Source of the DNA: Streptomyces sp. XY006
Lineage (GTDB): Bacteria; Actinomycetota; Actinomycetes; Streptomycetales; Streptomycetaceae
Length of the DNA: 64,000 nt
Assembly (NCBI RefSeq): GCF_002237655.1
Contig: NZ_NOKT01000005.1
Span: forward strand, 62,001 to 126,000
Direction of reading: 5' to 3'
Shown here: one piece after another, positions 43,523-51,640 of the stretch
Layout: every line of letters starts with the position of its first letter
How positions within the stretch are numbered: the stretch's first letter is position 1
Made by a program: the position numbers and the translations under genes
Notes under the pieces: model-generated
What the model was told of the DNA's origin: nothing
What the model saw: the letters and a program-made list of their open reading frames with translations, nothing else
Databases searched by the model: none

Positions 43523-43612
43523 TCAGGTCGTGGCCGGGAGGTCGGCAGGTTTTCGTCTACGGCGGTGGGGGGTGAGGGCGCGCAGGCAGTGCGCGTACGT
43601 CAGCACACACAT
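43523..43612 (-). CDS. candidate cysteine-containing leader peptide, 29 codons
   Basis: The ATG at 43612 is preceded by GGAG at 7 bases. The encoded peptide starts MCVLTYAHCLRALTPH, then a block of four Arg, and ends PADLPATT. It has cysteines at positions 2 and 9. It ends 39 bases before the sulfonate-binding-protein start. Placement just upstream of a sulfur-uptake gene suggests translation-dependent control by cysteine supply, as for the leader before sirA. No homologue search was possible. Confidence 0.45.
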   Translation of the reverse strand: MCVLTYAHCLRALTPHRRRRKPADLPATT

Positions 43613-43704
43613 CGCGCCACTCCGCCCTGTCCGCTGCCGAGCGCACCGCTGCCGACGCGGCCGCCCTCCTTCGCGAACGTGGAGTAGAAGTCGGGGGAGG
43701 TCAT
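43600..43704 (-). CDS. alternative small ORF ending Cys-Val-Cys
   Basis: An ATG at 43704 starts one base after the cysN stop codon and opens 34 codons: MTSPDFYSTFAKEGG, then a Gly/Ser-rich stretch, then ARCVC and stop. It could be translated by re-initiation after cysN. It overlaps the other candidate leader in a different frame, and both cross the same TGTGTGTGC tract. Only one is likely to be real. The two cysteine codons just before the stop are notable for a sulfur operon. Confidence 0.35.
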   Translation of the reverse strand: MTSPDFYSTFAKEGGRVGSGALGSGQGGVARCVC

Positions 43705-43705
43705 G

Positions 43706-45040
43706 TCAGAAGTCCCACCCGTCGTCCTCGGACTCGTCCTTGACCGGCTCTGGGGCGGCGAAGGACTCGCCGACCATGCCCGCGGTCAGGGTCGTGCCGT
43801 CGTTCGGGTCGATCAGGATGAACGAGCCGGTGCGCCGCGAGTCGGCGTAGGAGTCGACCGGCAGCGGCTCGGCGGTACGGATCTTGACCCGGCCGATGTC
43901 GTTGGCGACGAGCTGTCCCGGGTGCGGGTGCAGGGACAGGTCGTCCAGCGTGAGCCGGGACGGGATGTCCTTGACGATCGCCTTGACCGTGCGCGTGCCG
44001 TGCTTGAGCAGCACCCGGTGGCCGACGGTCAGCGGGGCGTCCGCGACGTGGCAGACGGTCGCCTCGATGTCCTGGGTGGTGGGCGGCGCGTCCTTGCTGG
44101 GCACGATCAGGTCGCCGCGCGAGATGTCGATGTCGTCCTCCAGCAGGAGGGTCACCGACTGGGTGGTCCAGGCGACGTCGACCGGCTCGCCGAGCAGGTC
44201 GATGCCGGAGATCTTCGTGGAGCGGCCCGACGGCAGCACGGTGACCTGCTCGCCCACGCGGAACGAACCGGCCGCGATCTGCCCGGCGTAGCCCCGGTAG
44301 TCCGGGTGGTCCGCGCTCTGCGGCCGGATCACGTACTGCACGGGCAGCCGGGCGTGGCAGTGGCTCAGGTCGTGGCTGACCGGCACCGTCTCCAGGTGCT
44401 CCAGCACGGTCGGGCCGCCGTACCAGTCCATGTGCGAGGACGGGTCCACCACGTTGTCGCCGACCAGCGCCGAGATCGGGATGGCGGTGACCTCGGGCAC
44501 GCCCAGCTCGGTCGCGTACGCCGTGAACTCCTCGGCGATGGCCGCGAACACCTTCTCCTCGTAGCCGACGAGGTCCATCTTGTTGACCGCGAGGACCACG
44601 TGCGGCACGCGCAGCAGCGCGGCGATGGCGGCGTGCCGGCGGGTCTGCTCGACGACGCCGTTGCGGGCGTCGACCAGGATCACCGTCAGCTCGGCGGTGG
44701 AGGCGCCGGTGACCATGTTCCGCGTGTACTGCACGTGCCCGGGGGTGTCGGCGAGGATGAACCGCCGCCGGGGCGTGGCGAAGTAGCGGTAGGCCACGTC
44801 GATGGTGATGCCCTGTTCCCGCTCGGCGCGCAGGCCGTCCGTCAGCAGCGCGAGGTCCGGCGCCTCCTGGCCCCGGCTCGCGGAGGCGCGCTCCACGGCC
44901 TCCAGCTGGTCGGTGAGGACCGACTTGGAGTCGTGCAGCAGCCGGCCCACCAGGGTGGACTTGCCGTCGTCGACGGAACCGGCGGTGGCGAACCGCAGCA
45001 GGGTGGTGGCCGAGAGCTCCTCGGTCGTGATCGTGCTCAT
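43706..45040 (-). CDS. cysN: sulfate adenylyltransferase large subunit (GTPase)
   Basis: The 444-residue subunit couples GTP hydrolysis to adenylation of sulfate by CysD, giving adenosine 5'-phosphosulfate. It is an EF-Tu-like GTPase with the P-loop GSVDDGKSTLVGRLL, switch DTPGHVQYTRNM and base-recognition NKMDL, followed by beta-barrel domains. There is no fused APS kinase domain, which is supplied by the separate cysC. It starts 2 bases after the cysD stop codon. Confidence 0.97.
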   Translation of the reverse strand: MSTITTEELSATTLLRFATAGSVDDGKSTLVGRLLHDSKSVLTDQLEAVERASASRGQEAPDLALLTDGLRAEREQGITIDVAYRYFATPRRRFILADTPGHVQYTRNMVTGASTAELTVILVDARNGVVEQTRRHAAIAALLRVPHVVLAVNKMDLVGYEEKVFAAIAEEFTAYATELGVPEVTAIPISALVGDNVVDPSSHMDWYGGPTVLEHLETVPVSHDLSHCHARLPVQYVIRPQSADHPDYRGYAGQIAAGSFRVGEQVTVLPSGRSTKISGIDLLGEPVDVAWTTQSVTLLLEDDIDISRGDLIVPSKDAPPTTQDIEATVCHVADAPLTVGHRVLLKHGTRTVKAIVKDIPSRLTLDDLSLHPHPGQLVANDIGRVKIRTAEPLPVDSYADSRRTGSFILIDPNDGTTLTAGMVGESFAAPEPVKDESEDDGWDF

Positions 45041-45042
45041 CT

Positions 45043-45981
45043 CTAGAAGTACCCCTCGCGCTTGCGGTCTTCCATCGCGGCCTCGGACATCTTGTCGTCG
45101 GCGCGGGTGGCGCCGCGCTCGGTGAGCCGGGAGGCGGCGATCTCCACGATCACCTTCTCGATCGTGTCGGCCTCGGAGTCCACCGCGCCGGTGCAGGACA
45201 TGTCACCGACGGTCCGGTAGCGCACCAGCCGCTTCTCGACGGTCTCGCCGTCCTTCGGCCCGCCCCACTCGCCGGCGGTCAGCCACATGCCGCCGCGCCG
45301 GAACACCTCGCGCTCGTGCGCGTAGTAGATCTCCGGCAGCTCGATGCCCTCGCGGGCGATGTACTGCCACACGTCCAGCTCGGTCCAGTTGGACAGCGGG
45401 AAGACGCGCACGTGCTCGCCGGGCGCGTGGCGGCCGTTGTACAGGTTCCACAGCTCGGGGCGCTGGCGGCGCGGGTCCCACTGCGAGAACTCGTCGCGCA
45501 GCGAGAACACCCGCTCCTTGGCCCGGGCCTTCTCCTCGTCGCGGCGCCCGCCGCCGAAGACGGCGTCGAACTTCTCCGCCTGGATCTTCTCGGTCAGCGG
45601 CAGCGTCTGCAGCGGGTTGCGGGTGCCGTCCGGGCGCTCCTTGAGCACACCGCGGTCGATGTAGTCCTGCACGGAGGCCACGTGCAGCCGCAGTCCGTGC
45701 CGGGCGACCGTGCGGTCCCGGTAGTCGAGGACCTCGGGGAAGTTGTGCCCGGTGTCGACGTGCAGCAGCGAGAACGGCACCGCCGCCGGGCGGAACGCCT
45801 TCAGCGCCAGGTGCAGCATGACGATGGAGTCCTTGCCGCCGGAGAAGAGGATCACCGGCCGCTCGAACTCGCCCGCCACCTCGCGGAAGATGTGCACCGC
45901 CTCGGACTCGAGGGCGTCGAGGTGCGACAGCGCGTACGGGCTGCCGGTCCCCTCGGACACGGTGGCGACGGTCGTCGTCAT
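45043..45981 (-). CDS. cysD: sulfate adenylyltransferase small subunit
   Basis: The 312-residue catalytic subunit has the PP-loop pyrophosphatase fold with FSGGKDSIVMLHLALKAF and HVDTGHNFPEVLDYRD. It forms APS from sulfate and ATP together with CysN. Further conserved segments are FDAVFGGGRRDEEKARAKER and FPLSNWTELDVWQYI. Its ATG overlaps the cysC stop by 4 bases. Confidence 0.97.
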   Translation of the reverse strand: MTTTVATVSEGTGSPYALSHLDALESEAVHIFREVAGEFERPVILFSGGKDSIVMLHLALKAFRPAAVPFSLLHVDTGHNFPEVLDYRDRTVARHGLRLHVASVQDYIDRGVLKERPDGTRNPLQTLPLTEKIQAEKFDAVFGGGRRDEEKARAKERVFSLRDEFSQWDPRRQRPELWNLYNGRHAPGEHVRVFPLSNWTELDVWQYIAREGIELPEIYYAHEREVFRRGGMWLTAGEWGGPKDGETVEKRLVRYRTVGDMSCTGAVDSEADTIEKVIVEIAASRLTERGATRADDKMSEAAMEDRKREGYF

Positions 45982-46514
45982 GCCAGTCCCCTTTCGGTCA
46001 GCAGGGCGTACACCGACGCCGCGGACTCCTGCACGGTCTGGTTCTGCGACTCGATCCGCAGATCGGGCGAGGCGGGCTCCTCGTACGGGTCGTCGACCCC
46101 GGTGAGTCCGGTCAGCTCGCCCGCGGCCTGCTTCGCGTACAGGCCCTTCACGTCCCGCTCGCTGCAGACCTCGACCGGCGTGGCCACGTGCACCTCGACA
46201 TACGCCGTGCCGCCCGCCTGGTGGCGCTTGCGCACCGCCTCGCGGCTGTGCTGGTAGGGCGCGATCACCGGGACGAGGGCCAGCACGCCGTTGCGTGCGA
46301 GCAGTTCGGCGACGAAGCCGATGCGCTGCACGTTGGTGTGCCGGTCCTCGCGGCTGAAGCCGAGGCCCGCCGAGAGGAACTCGCGGATCTCGTCGCCGTC
46401 GAGGACCTCGACCCGGCGGCCCTGCTCGCGCAGCCGGCCGGCCAGTTCGTGGGCGATGGTGGTCTTGCCCGCACTCGGCAGACCCGTGAGCCAGACGGTG
46501 GCTCCGGTCGTCAC
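45978..46514 (-). CDS. cysC: adenylyl-sulfate kinase
   Basis: The 178-residue kinase phosphorylates APS to PAPS. It has the P-loop GLPSAGKTT, LDGDEIREFLSAGLGFSREDR and the lid region around ERDVKGLYAK. GTG at 46514 is chosen because AGGAG stands 6 bases before it and homologues, as I recall, start MTTGATVWLTG. An alternative ATG at 46565 overlaps the cysH stop (ATGA) and would add a low-complexity TQTTQTIQE-type tail made by a 9-base DNA repeat. The presence of CysC together with CysH leaves open whether the reductase uses APS or PAPS. Confidence 0.95.
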   Translation of the reverse strand: MTTGATVWLTGLPSAGKTTIAHELAGRLREQGRRVEVLDGDEIREFLSAGLGFSREDRHTNVQRIGFVAELLARNGVLALVPVIAPYQHSREAVRKRHQAGGTAYVEVHVATPVEVCSERDVKGLYAKQAAGELTGLTGVDDPYEEPASPDLRIESQNQTVQESAASVYALLTERGLA

Positions 46515-46561
46515 GTGAGTCTCCTGAATGGTCTGAGTCGTCTGAGTCGTCTGAGGCGCCG

Positions 46562-47272
46562 TCATCCGTGCAGCCCGCACTCGGTCTTGGCCCGGCCTGC
46601 CCAGCGGCCGGCCCGGGCGTCCTCGCCCTCCAGGACCCGGCGGGTGCAGGGGGCGCAGCCGACGGAGGCGTAGCCGTCCATCAGCAGCGGGTTGGTCAGC
46701 ACGCCGTGCTCGGTGACGTAGGCGTCCACGTCGTCCTGGGTCCAGCGGGCGATCGGGGAGATCTTGACCTTCTGCCGCTTCTCGTCCCAGCCGACCACCG
46801 GGGTGTTCGCCCGGGTCGGGGACTCGTCACGGCGCAGACCGGTCGCCCACGCCTGGTAGCCCTTGAGGCCCTCCTCCAGCGGCCGGACCTTGCGCAGCTT
46901 GCAGCACAGGTCCGGGTCGCGGTCGTGGAGCCTGGGGCCGTACTCGGCGTCCTGCTCGGCGACCGTCTGCCGCGGGGTGAGCGTGATGACGTTGACGTCC
47001 ATCACGGCGTCGACCGCGTCGCGGGTGCCGATGGTCTCCTCGAAGTGGTAGCCGGTGTCGAGGAAGACGACGTCGACGCCGGGCATCGCGCGGGAGGCGA
47101 GGTGGGCGACCACCGCGTCCTCCATCGAGGAGGTCACGCAGAAGCGCTTGCCGAACGTCTCGGCCGCCCACTGCAGGATCTCCAGCGCGGAGGCGTCCTC
47201 CAGGTCGCGGCCCGCCTGCTCGGCGAGTGCCTTCAAGTCCTCGGCGGTGCGCTCTTCCTGAGCGGTCGTCAT
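46562..47272 (-). CDS. cysH: phosphoadenylyl-/adenylyl-sulfate reductase
   Basis: The 236-residue enzyme reduces activated sulfate to sulfite using thioredoxin. It contains VTSSMEDAVVAHLASR, FLDTGYHFEET, the paired cysteines DPDLCCKLRKV, and at the C-terminus CAPCTRRV with ECGLHG. The CC and CxxC pairs are the [4Fe-4S] ligands of APS-type reductases, which suggests APS rather than PAPS as substrate. Its start overlaps the small zinc-ribbon gene by 4 bases. Confidence 0.95.
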   Translation of the reverse strand: MTTAQEERTAEDLKALAEQAGRDLEDASALEILQWAAETFGKRFCVTSSMEDAVVAHLASRAMPGVDVVFLDTGYHFEETIGTRDAVDAVMDVNVITLTPRQTVAEQDAEYGPRLHDRDPDLCCKLRKVRPLEEGLKGYQAWATGLRRDESPTRANTPVVGWDEKRQKVKISPIARWTQDDVDAYVTEHGVLTNPLLMDGYASVGCAPCTRRVLEGEDARAGRWAGRAKTECGLHG

Positions 47273-47448
47273 ATCTGTGCCCCTCCGGAGTCGGATCGCT
47301 TCTGCCCCCGGGCCAGCAGGCCCAGGAACTTCAGCTGAAAGGCCCGGCTGCACGCCGCGCATTCCCACGCGCCGTGCCCTTCCTCGCTCGGCCGCAGGTC
47401 CTCGTCACCGCAGTACGGGCAGTAGAACGGGGCCATCCGCTCGCTCAC
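47269..47448 (-). CDS. small zinc-ribbon protein of the sulfur operon
   Basis: The 59-residue protein starts at a GTG that overlaps the sirA stop codon (GTGA) and its own stop overlaps the cysH ATG by 4 bases, so it is fully embedded in the operon. It begins MSERMAPFYCPYCGDEDLR and continues AWECAACSRAFQLKFLG, giving a CPYC / CAAC four-cysteine zinc or iron site. The size and position match a small gene I recall at this place in S. coelicolor (SCO6101). Role unknown. A ferredoxin-like or thiol-carrier partner of SirA or CysH is conceivable but not shown. Confidence 0.88.
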   Translation of the reverse strand: MSERMAPFYCPYCGDEDLRPSEEGHGAWECAACSRAFQLKFLGLLARGQKRSDSGGAQI

Positions 47449-49142
47449 GACAGGGCCTCCTCGCCGGCCCGGGCCGCCCAGGCGGCGAACCGCTCGCCGT
47501 CCTCGCGCTCGGCCTGGAACCGCTTCAGGACGCGCTCGATGTAGTCCGGCAGCTCGTCGGAGGTGACCTTCAGGCCGCGCACCTTGCGGCCGAATCCGGC
47601 CTCCAGGCCGAGCGCGCCGCCCAGGTGCACCTGGTAGCCCTCGACCTGCTCGCCCTGGTCGTTCAGGACCAGCTGGCCCTTGAGACCGATGTCCGCGACC
47701 TGGATACGGGCGCAGGCGTTCGGGCAGCCGTTGAGGTTGATGGTGAGCGGCTCGTCGAACTCCGGCAGACGGCGCTCCAGTTCGTCGATGAGCTGCGCGC
47801 CGCGCTGCTTGGTCTCGACGATGGCCAGCTTGCAGAACTCGATGCCGGTGCAGGCCATGGTGCCGCGCCGGAAGGTGGACGGCCGGGCGGTCAGGTCGAG
47901 CGCCTCCAGACCCTCCACGAGCGAGTCGACCCGGTCCTGCTCGACGTCGAGGACGATCATCTTCTGCTCGACGGTGGTGCGCACCCGGCCCGAGCCGTGG
48001 GCCTCGGCGAGGTCGGCGATCTTCGTGAGCGTCGCGCCGTCGACGCGTCCCACGCGCGGGGCGAAGCCGACGTAGAAGCGGCCGTCCTTCTGCCGGTGCA
48101 CACCGATGTGGTCGCGCCACTGCTGCGACGGCTGCTCCGGGGCGGGCCCGTCGGTCAGCTTGCGCTTGAGGTACTCGTCCTCCAGCACCTGGCGGAACTT
48201 CTCCGCGCCCCAGTCGGCGACGAGGAACTTCAGCCGGGCGCGGTTGCGCAGCCGGCGGTAGCCGTAGTCGCGGAAGATCGAGATGACGCCCTCGTAGACG
48301 TCCGGGACGTCGTCGATCGAGACCCAGGTGCCCAGCCGCACCCCCAGCTTGGGGTTGGTGGACAGGCCGCCGCCGACCCACACGTCGAAGCCGGGGCCGT
48401 GCTCGGGGTGGGTCACGCCGACGAACGCGACGTCGTTGATCTCGTGCACGACGTCCAGCAGCGGCGAGCCGGAGATGGCCGTCTTGAACTTCCGGGGGAG
48501 GTTCGAGTACGCCGGGTTGTTCAGCACCCGGCGCTTCATCTCCTCCAGGGCCGGGGTGGCGTCGATGATCTCGTCCTCGGCGATGCCCGCCACCGGGGAG
48601 CCGATCATCACACGCGGGGTGTCACCGCAGGCCGTGACCGTGGACAGGCCCACGCCCTCCAGGCGGTTCCAGATCTCGGGCACGTCCTCGATCCGGATCC
48701 AGTGGTACTGGACGTTCTGCCGGTCGGTGATGTCGGCCGTCCCGCGCGCGAACTCCTGCGACACCTCACCGATGACCCGCAGCTGCCGCGTGGTCAGCGC
48801 CCCGCCGTCGATGCGCACCCGCAGCATGAAGTACTCGTCGTCCAGCTCCTCCGGCTCCAGGATCGCGGTCTTGCCGCCGTCGATCCCGGGCTTGCGCTGG
48901 GTGTACAGACCCCACCAGCGCATCCGGCCGCGCAGGTCGTTCGGGTCGATCGAGTCGAAGCCCCGCTTGGAGTAGATCGTCTCAATGCGTGTCCGCACAT
49001 TGAGACCGTCGTCGTCCTTCTTGAACTGTTCGTTGCCGTTCAGCGGGGTGAAGTGCCCCGCGGCCCACTGGCCCTCACCGCGGTGACGGCTCACCTTGCG
49101 GCGTGGAGTCGCGGCGGCAGGCTTCTGCGGGGTGGCGGCCAT
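47445..49142 (-). CDS. sirA: ferredoxin-type sulfite (nitrite/sulfite) reductase, siroheme and [4Fe-4S]
   Basis: The 565-residue enzyme reduces sulfite to sulfide by six electrons. It has the duplicated nitrite/sulfite reductase fold, with cluster and siroheme cysteines in TMACTGIEFCKLAIVE and NLNGCPNACARIQVAD. The context of cysHCDN makes sulfite the substrate. ATG at 49142 follows GAAGGAC. It is the first large gene of the operon, 130 bases after a leader peptide ORF. Confidence 0.96.
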   Translation of the reverse strand: MAATPQKPAAATPRRKVSRHRGEGQWAAGHFTPLNGNEQFKKDDDGLNVRTRIETIYSKRGFDSIDPNDLRGRMRWWGLYTQRKPGIDGGKTAILEPEELDDEYFMLRVRIDGGALTTRQLRVIGEVSQEFARGTADITDRQNVQYHWIRIEDVPEIWNRLEGVGLSTVTACGDTPRVMIGSPVAGIAEDEIIDATPALEEMKRRVLNNPAYSNLPRKFKTAISGSPLLDVVHEINDVAFVGVTHPEHGPGFDVWVGGGLSTNPKLGVRLGTWVSIDDVPDVYEGVISIFRDYGYRRLRNRARLKFLVADWGAEKFRQVLEDEYLKRKLTDGPAPEQPSQQWRDHIGVHRQKDGRFYVGFAPRVGRVDGATLTKIADLAEAHGSGRVRTTVEQKMIVLDVEQDRVDSLVEGLEALDLTARPSTFRRGTMACTGIEFCKLAIVETKQRGAQLIDELERRLPEFDEPLTINLNGCPNACARIQVADIGLKGQLVLNDQGEQVEGYQVHLGGALGLEAGFGRKVRGLKVTSDELPDYIERVLKRFQAEREDGERFAAWAARAGEEALS

Positions 49143-49272
49143 GGTTGATACGTCCTTCGGGACAGGCGGGAAAGCGGCTCTGACCTGCGCGCGCGGGCGC
49201 ATGGGCATACGTGCGCGTCATTGCGCGGGAACGAGACGAGAAAGGGGGATGTCGGGCGCGTGCTGAGTGCTC

Positions 49273-49356
49273 TCAGTGCGCCGGACAGATGGCGCTGGAC
49301 ATGCGGCCGAGGTCGACGTGCCGTCGACTCACCAAGGCGATTCCAGTTCCAGACAT
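49273..49356 (-). CDS. sulfur-metabolism leader peptide, 27 residues
   Basis: The ATG at 49356 opens 27 codons beginning MSGTGIALV, with the core SRRHVDLGRMSSAIC and ending PAH. The RRH-V/I-D-L-x-R...SA-x-C pattern is that of the actinobacterial putative leader peptides found before sulfur-assimilation genes. A single Cys codon lies four codons before the stop. Ribosome progress over the Cys codon may tune expression of the operon that starts 130 bases later. Confidence 0.85.
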   Translation of the reverse strand: MSGTGIALVSRRHVDLGRMSSAICPAH

Positions 49357-49378
49357 GACGGAAGCGTGTCACGGCGAT

Positions 49379-49393
49379 CTGGACACAGTCCAG
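49379..49393. promoter_or_regulatory. 15-base palindrome in the sulfur operon promoter region
   Basis: CTGGAC, ACA, GTCCAG is perfectly symmetric and lies 23 bases upstream of the leader peptide start. Read on the minus strand, TTGGAC (about 49397-49402) could be a -35 box just before it. The arrangement suits a repressor or activator of the operon. The regulator is unknown. Confidence 0.5.
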
Positions 49394-49408
49394 CATTGTC
49401 CAAGATGC

Positions 49409-49445
49409 GGACACCCTTGTCTCGCAGAGCAAGACAAGGGTGTCC
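49409..49445 (-). terminator. hairpin between the GNAT gene and the sulfur operon
   Basis: Arms of 14 bases (GGACACCCTTGTCT at 49409-49422 and its exact complement at 49432-49445) flank a 9-base loop. It follows the GNAT stop and precedes the operon promoter. Confidence 0.8.
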
Positions 49446-49482
49446 TTGGTCACATCGGGCCGCGTGGGGGCGTCTGGCCAGG

Positions 49483-50055
49483 TCAGGCGGGGAACGCCCC
49501 AGGCCACGGTCCTGGAGCGGAAACCTCCGCTTCCTCCTCGACCTTGGTGTCGAACAGCTTGAAGCCACGGCGCTGGTAGTTGTCCATCGCGTGCTCCCCG
49601 TCCTTGCTGCAGGTGTGCAGCCAGACCCGCTTCGTCGGGGACAGCCCCGCCCAGCGGTCGGCGAGGTCCCAGGCCCGGGCGGTGCCGTAGGACAGCAGGT
49701 GCCCGCCGATGCGCCGGCCGCGGAAGGCCGGCAGCAGCCCGAAGTAGACGATCTCCACGACCGCGTCGTCCTGCGCCTCCAGCTCCACGTACCCGGCGGG
49801 CGTGCCCCGGTCGTACGCCACCCACGTCTCCACGCCCGGCCGCTCCAGGTGCTCGCGCCAGCGGGCGTACGGCCAGCTCAGCCGGTCGGTCCAGCGGATG
49901 TCGCCGCCCACCGAGGCGTACAGGAAACGGCTGAACTCGGGGGAGGGCACCTCGGAGCGGACGATCCGCACGTCCCCCTCCGGCGCGGCGGCCGGCAGGA
50001 GATCGGTCGGCGCGGTCTGCTCCAGGGACCAGGTGGTCACGGCGATGGTCGTCAT
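49483..50055 (-). CDS. GNAT family N-acetyltransferase
   Basis: The 190-residue protein has the GNAT acetyl-CoA loop region LLPAFRGRRIGGHLLSYGTARAW and a following beta strand VWLHTCSKDGEHAMDNYQRRGF, where the NYQRRGFK segment is the typical C-terminal GNAT motif. It should transfer an acetyl group to an amine. The substrate is unknown. It starts at ATG 50055, 22 bases after the preceding secreted-protein gene, so the two may be co-transcribed. The hairpin at 49409-49445 ends the unit. Confidence 0.9.
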   Translation of the reverse strand: MTTIAVTTWSLEQTAPTDLLPAAAPEGDVRIVRSEVPSPEFSRFLYASVGGDIRWTDRLSWPYARWREHLERPGVETWVAYDRGTPAGYVELEAQDDAVVEIVYFGLLPAFRGRRIGGHLLSYGTARAWDLADRWAGLSPTKRVWLHTCSKDGEHAMDNYQRRGFKLFDTKVEEEAEVSAPGPWPGAFPA

Positions 50056-50077
50056 GCGGGCCAGAAAACCATCCGGC

Positions 50078-51397
50078 CTACTCGTCTGTCGATCGGCCCA
50101 GTGCCCGGTCGACGGAGGTCAGCGGCAGCGCGAACAGCATCCGGCCCGACTGCGACCACACCTCACCGGTCTCCTCCCAGTAGGAGAGCGAACCCGAACC
50201 CCCGCTCCAGCAGTGCCGCGTCTCGTCCGTCCCGCACTCCGTCGCCCGGGCGCCGTCCACGTCCTGGCGCCACAGCGTCCCGTGCCCGCCCGGGGAACCC
50301 GCCGCGCGGTCCAGGTACCAGGCCGAGCGGTACGCCAGCACGCCCCGCACGTCGGCCGTCTTCGTCTCGTACGCCTCGACCGGCTCCGCACGCCCCGCGG
50401 AGTCGGTGCTGAGCAGACCGGAGCGGGCCGGGTCACGGCTGAGCGCGTAGCGCCACAGCCGGGTCGGGCGGTCGCCGTCCGCCGGCACCCACTCGCTCGC
50501 GACCAGGCTGTCCGGGGCCGTGCTGCGGTCCAGGGACACGGTGGCCGGGCGCGGCGCCTCGCCGCGGGGCAGGGTGTAGGAGCCGACGGCGGGCAGCACG
50601 TACCGGGAGCCGTGCGCCGCCCAGCCGCCCCGGACCCGGCCGACCGCGTCGGCCTCGACGGTGGCGCGCTGGATGCGGTCCAGGTCGTACACGTACAGCG
50701 CGTCCCGGTCGCCTTCGCGGGTCGTCACCAGCAGCTTGTCCTGGTACCAGACCATGCCGGACAGCGGGGAGACCAGGCCCCGGTAGTCCCGTCCGCCGTC
50801 CACCGGGACGGCGAGCAGGGCCCAGGCGTAGCGCGCCCGGGCGGGGTCGTTCGCGTCGACGAAGGCGACCTTGGCCAGGCCCCGCTCGGGGTCCGGTCCG
50901 TCGAGGGAGCCGCCCTCGGCGCCGCCGCGGCTCCAGCCGGACAGGATCACGCGGTTCCCTGCCCAGCGGCCGTCGTCGTCCGCGTCGCCCGAGGTGGTGA
51001 CCGCGCCGGGCCGCCAGCCCCGGGTGTCGGAGGCGCCGAAGCAGTAGGCGCGCGTGGCGGCCGGCTCGACCGGCAGGCCGTGCCGGTCGGGGCCCGCGCA
51101 GTCCGCCGCGTTCCGCAACGGGAGGTCGGCGCCCTCCAGCACCGCGCCGACGCCGACGGGCCGGCCCATCTCCGAGGCCAGCCGGTCCAGCCACGGCCCG
51201 GGCACCCGCTGCTCGGCCAGCGGCAGCCGTCCCGTCTCGGCCCCGACCGGCCGCAGGGCTCCGGGGTCGTCGGCGACGGTGGCCTGCGAGGCGCTGATCA
51301 TGGTGGCGGCGGCGGTGAGCGCGAGGGCCGTCCCGGCCAGGGTCGCGCGCAGCGCCCTTCCCCGCCTGCGCCGCCGGTGTCTGCCGCGATGCTTCAT
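50078..51397 (-). CDS. secreted protein of unknown function, beta-propeller-like
   Basis: The 439-residue product begins MKHRGRHRRRRRGRALRA followed by a hydrophobic segment to about residue 40, a strongly basic signal peptide. The mature part contains repeated strand patterns (GMVWYQDKLLVTTR, RDALYVYDLDRI, GSRYVLPAVGSY, YRSAWYLDR, GTLWRQDVDG, LSYWEETGEVWS) suggesting a beta-propeller, and several cysteines likely in disulfides. No catalytic motif is evident. The upstream region 51398-51620 contains its promoter. Many Streptomyces have such secreted proteins with a conserved DNDD-rich segment, function unstudied. Confidence 0.82.
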   Translation of the reverse strand: MKHRGRHRRRRRGRALRATLAGTALALTAAATMISASQATVADDPGALRPVGAETGRLPLAEQRVPGPWLDRLASEMGRPVGVGAVLEGADLPLRNAADCAGPDRHGLPVEPAATRAYCFGASDTRGWRPGAVTTSGDADDDGRWAGNRVILSGWSRGGAEGGSLDGPDPERGLAKVAFVDANDPARARYAWALLAVPVDGGRDYRGLVSPLSGMVWYQDKLLVTTREGDRDALYVYDLDRIQRATVEADAVGRVRGGWAAHGSRYVLPAVGSYTLPRGEAPRPATVSLDRSTAPDSLVASEWVPADGDRPTRLWRYALSRDPARSGLLSTDSAGRAEPVEAYETKTADVRGVLAYRSAWYLDRAAGSPGGHGTLWRQDVDGARATECGTDETRHCWSGGSGSLSYWEETGEVWSQSGRMLFALPLTSVDRALGRSTDE

Positions 51398-51551
51398 AAC
51401 GTCCTCCCGAGGCGGACCAACTGCGCCTTGTGATCCGTACGTTGACGGAAGGGCAGGTGGGGTGGCCCGTACAGGGATGCTACGGCAGGGAGAGGGGGTG
51501 GCGGACGAAGACCCCGCAAATATGCGAAAGACGCACCCCTCGGGGCGGCCC

Positions 51552-51640
51552 GGGCGCCACGGTGCGTGAACCTCAGGGCGCCACGGCGCGTCCGTCCCGG
51601 GGCGCCGCCGCGCGTCGATGTCAGGGCGCCACCGGGGGCC
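51552..51640. repeat. degenerate 24-base tandem repeat, about four copies
   Basis: Copies begin with GGGCGCC at 51552, 51576, 51599 and 51624. The array runs into the 3' end of the GAF regulator gene. Confidence 0.6.

Noticed and set aside
46515..46565. ATG at 46565 as start of cysC
   Set aside because: It gives a low-complexity extension. The GTG at 46514 has AGGAG and begins the conserved part. Not fully excluded, because the ATGA overlap with cysH is attractive.
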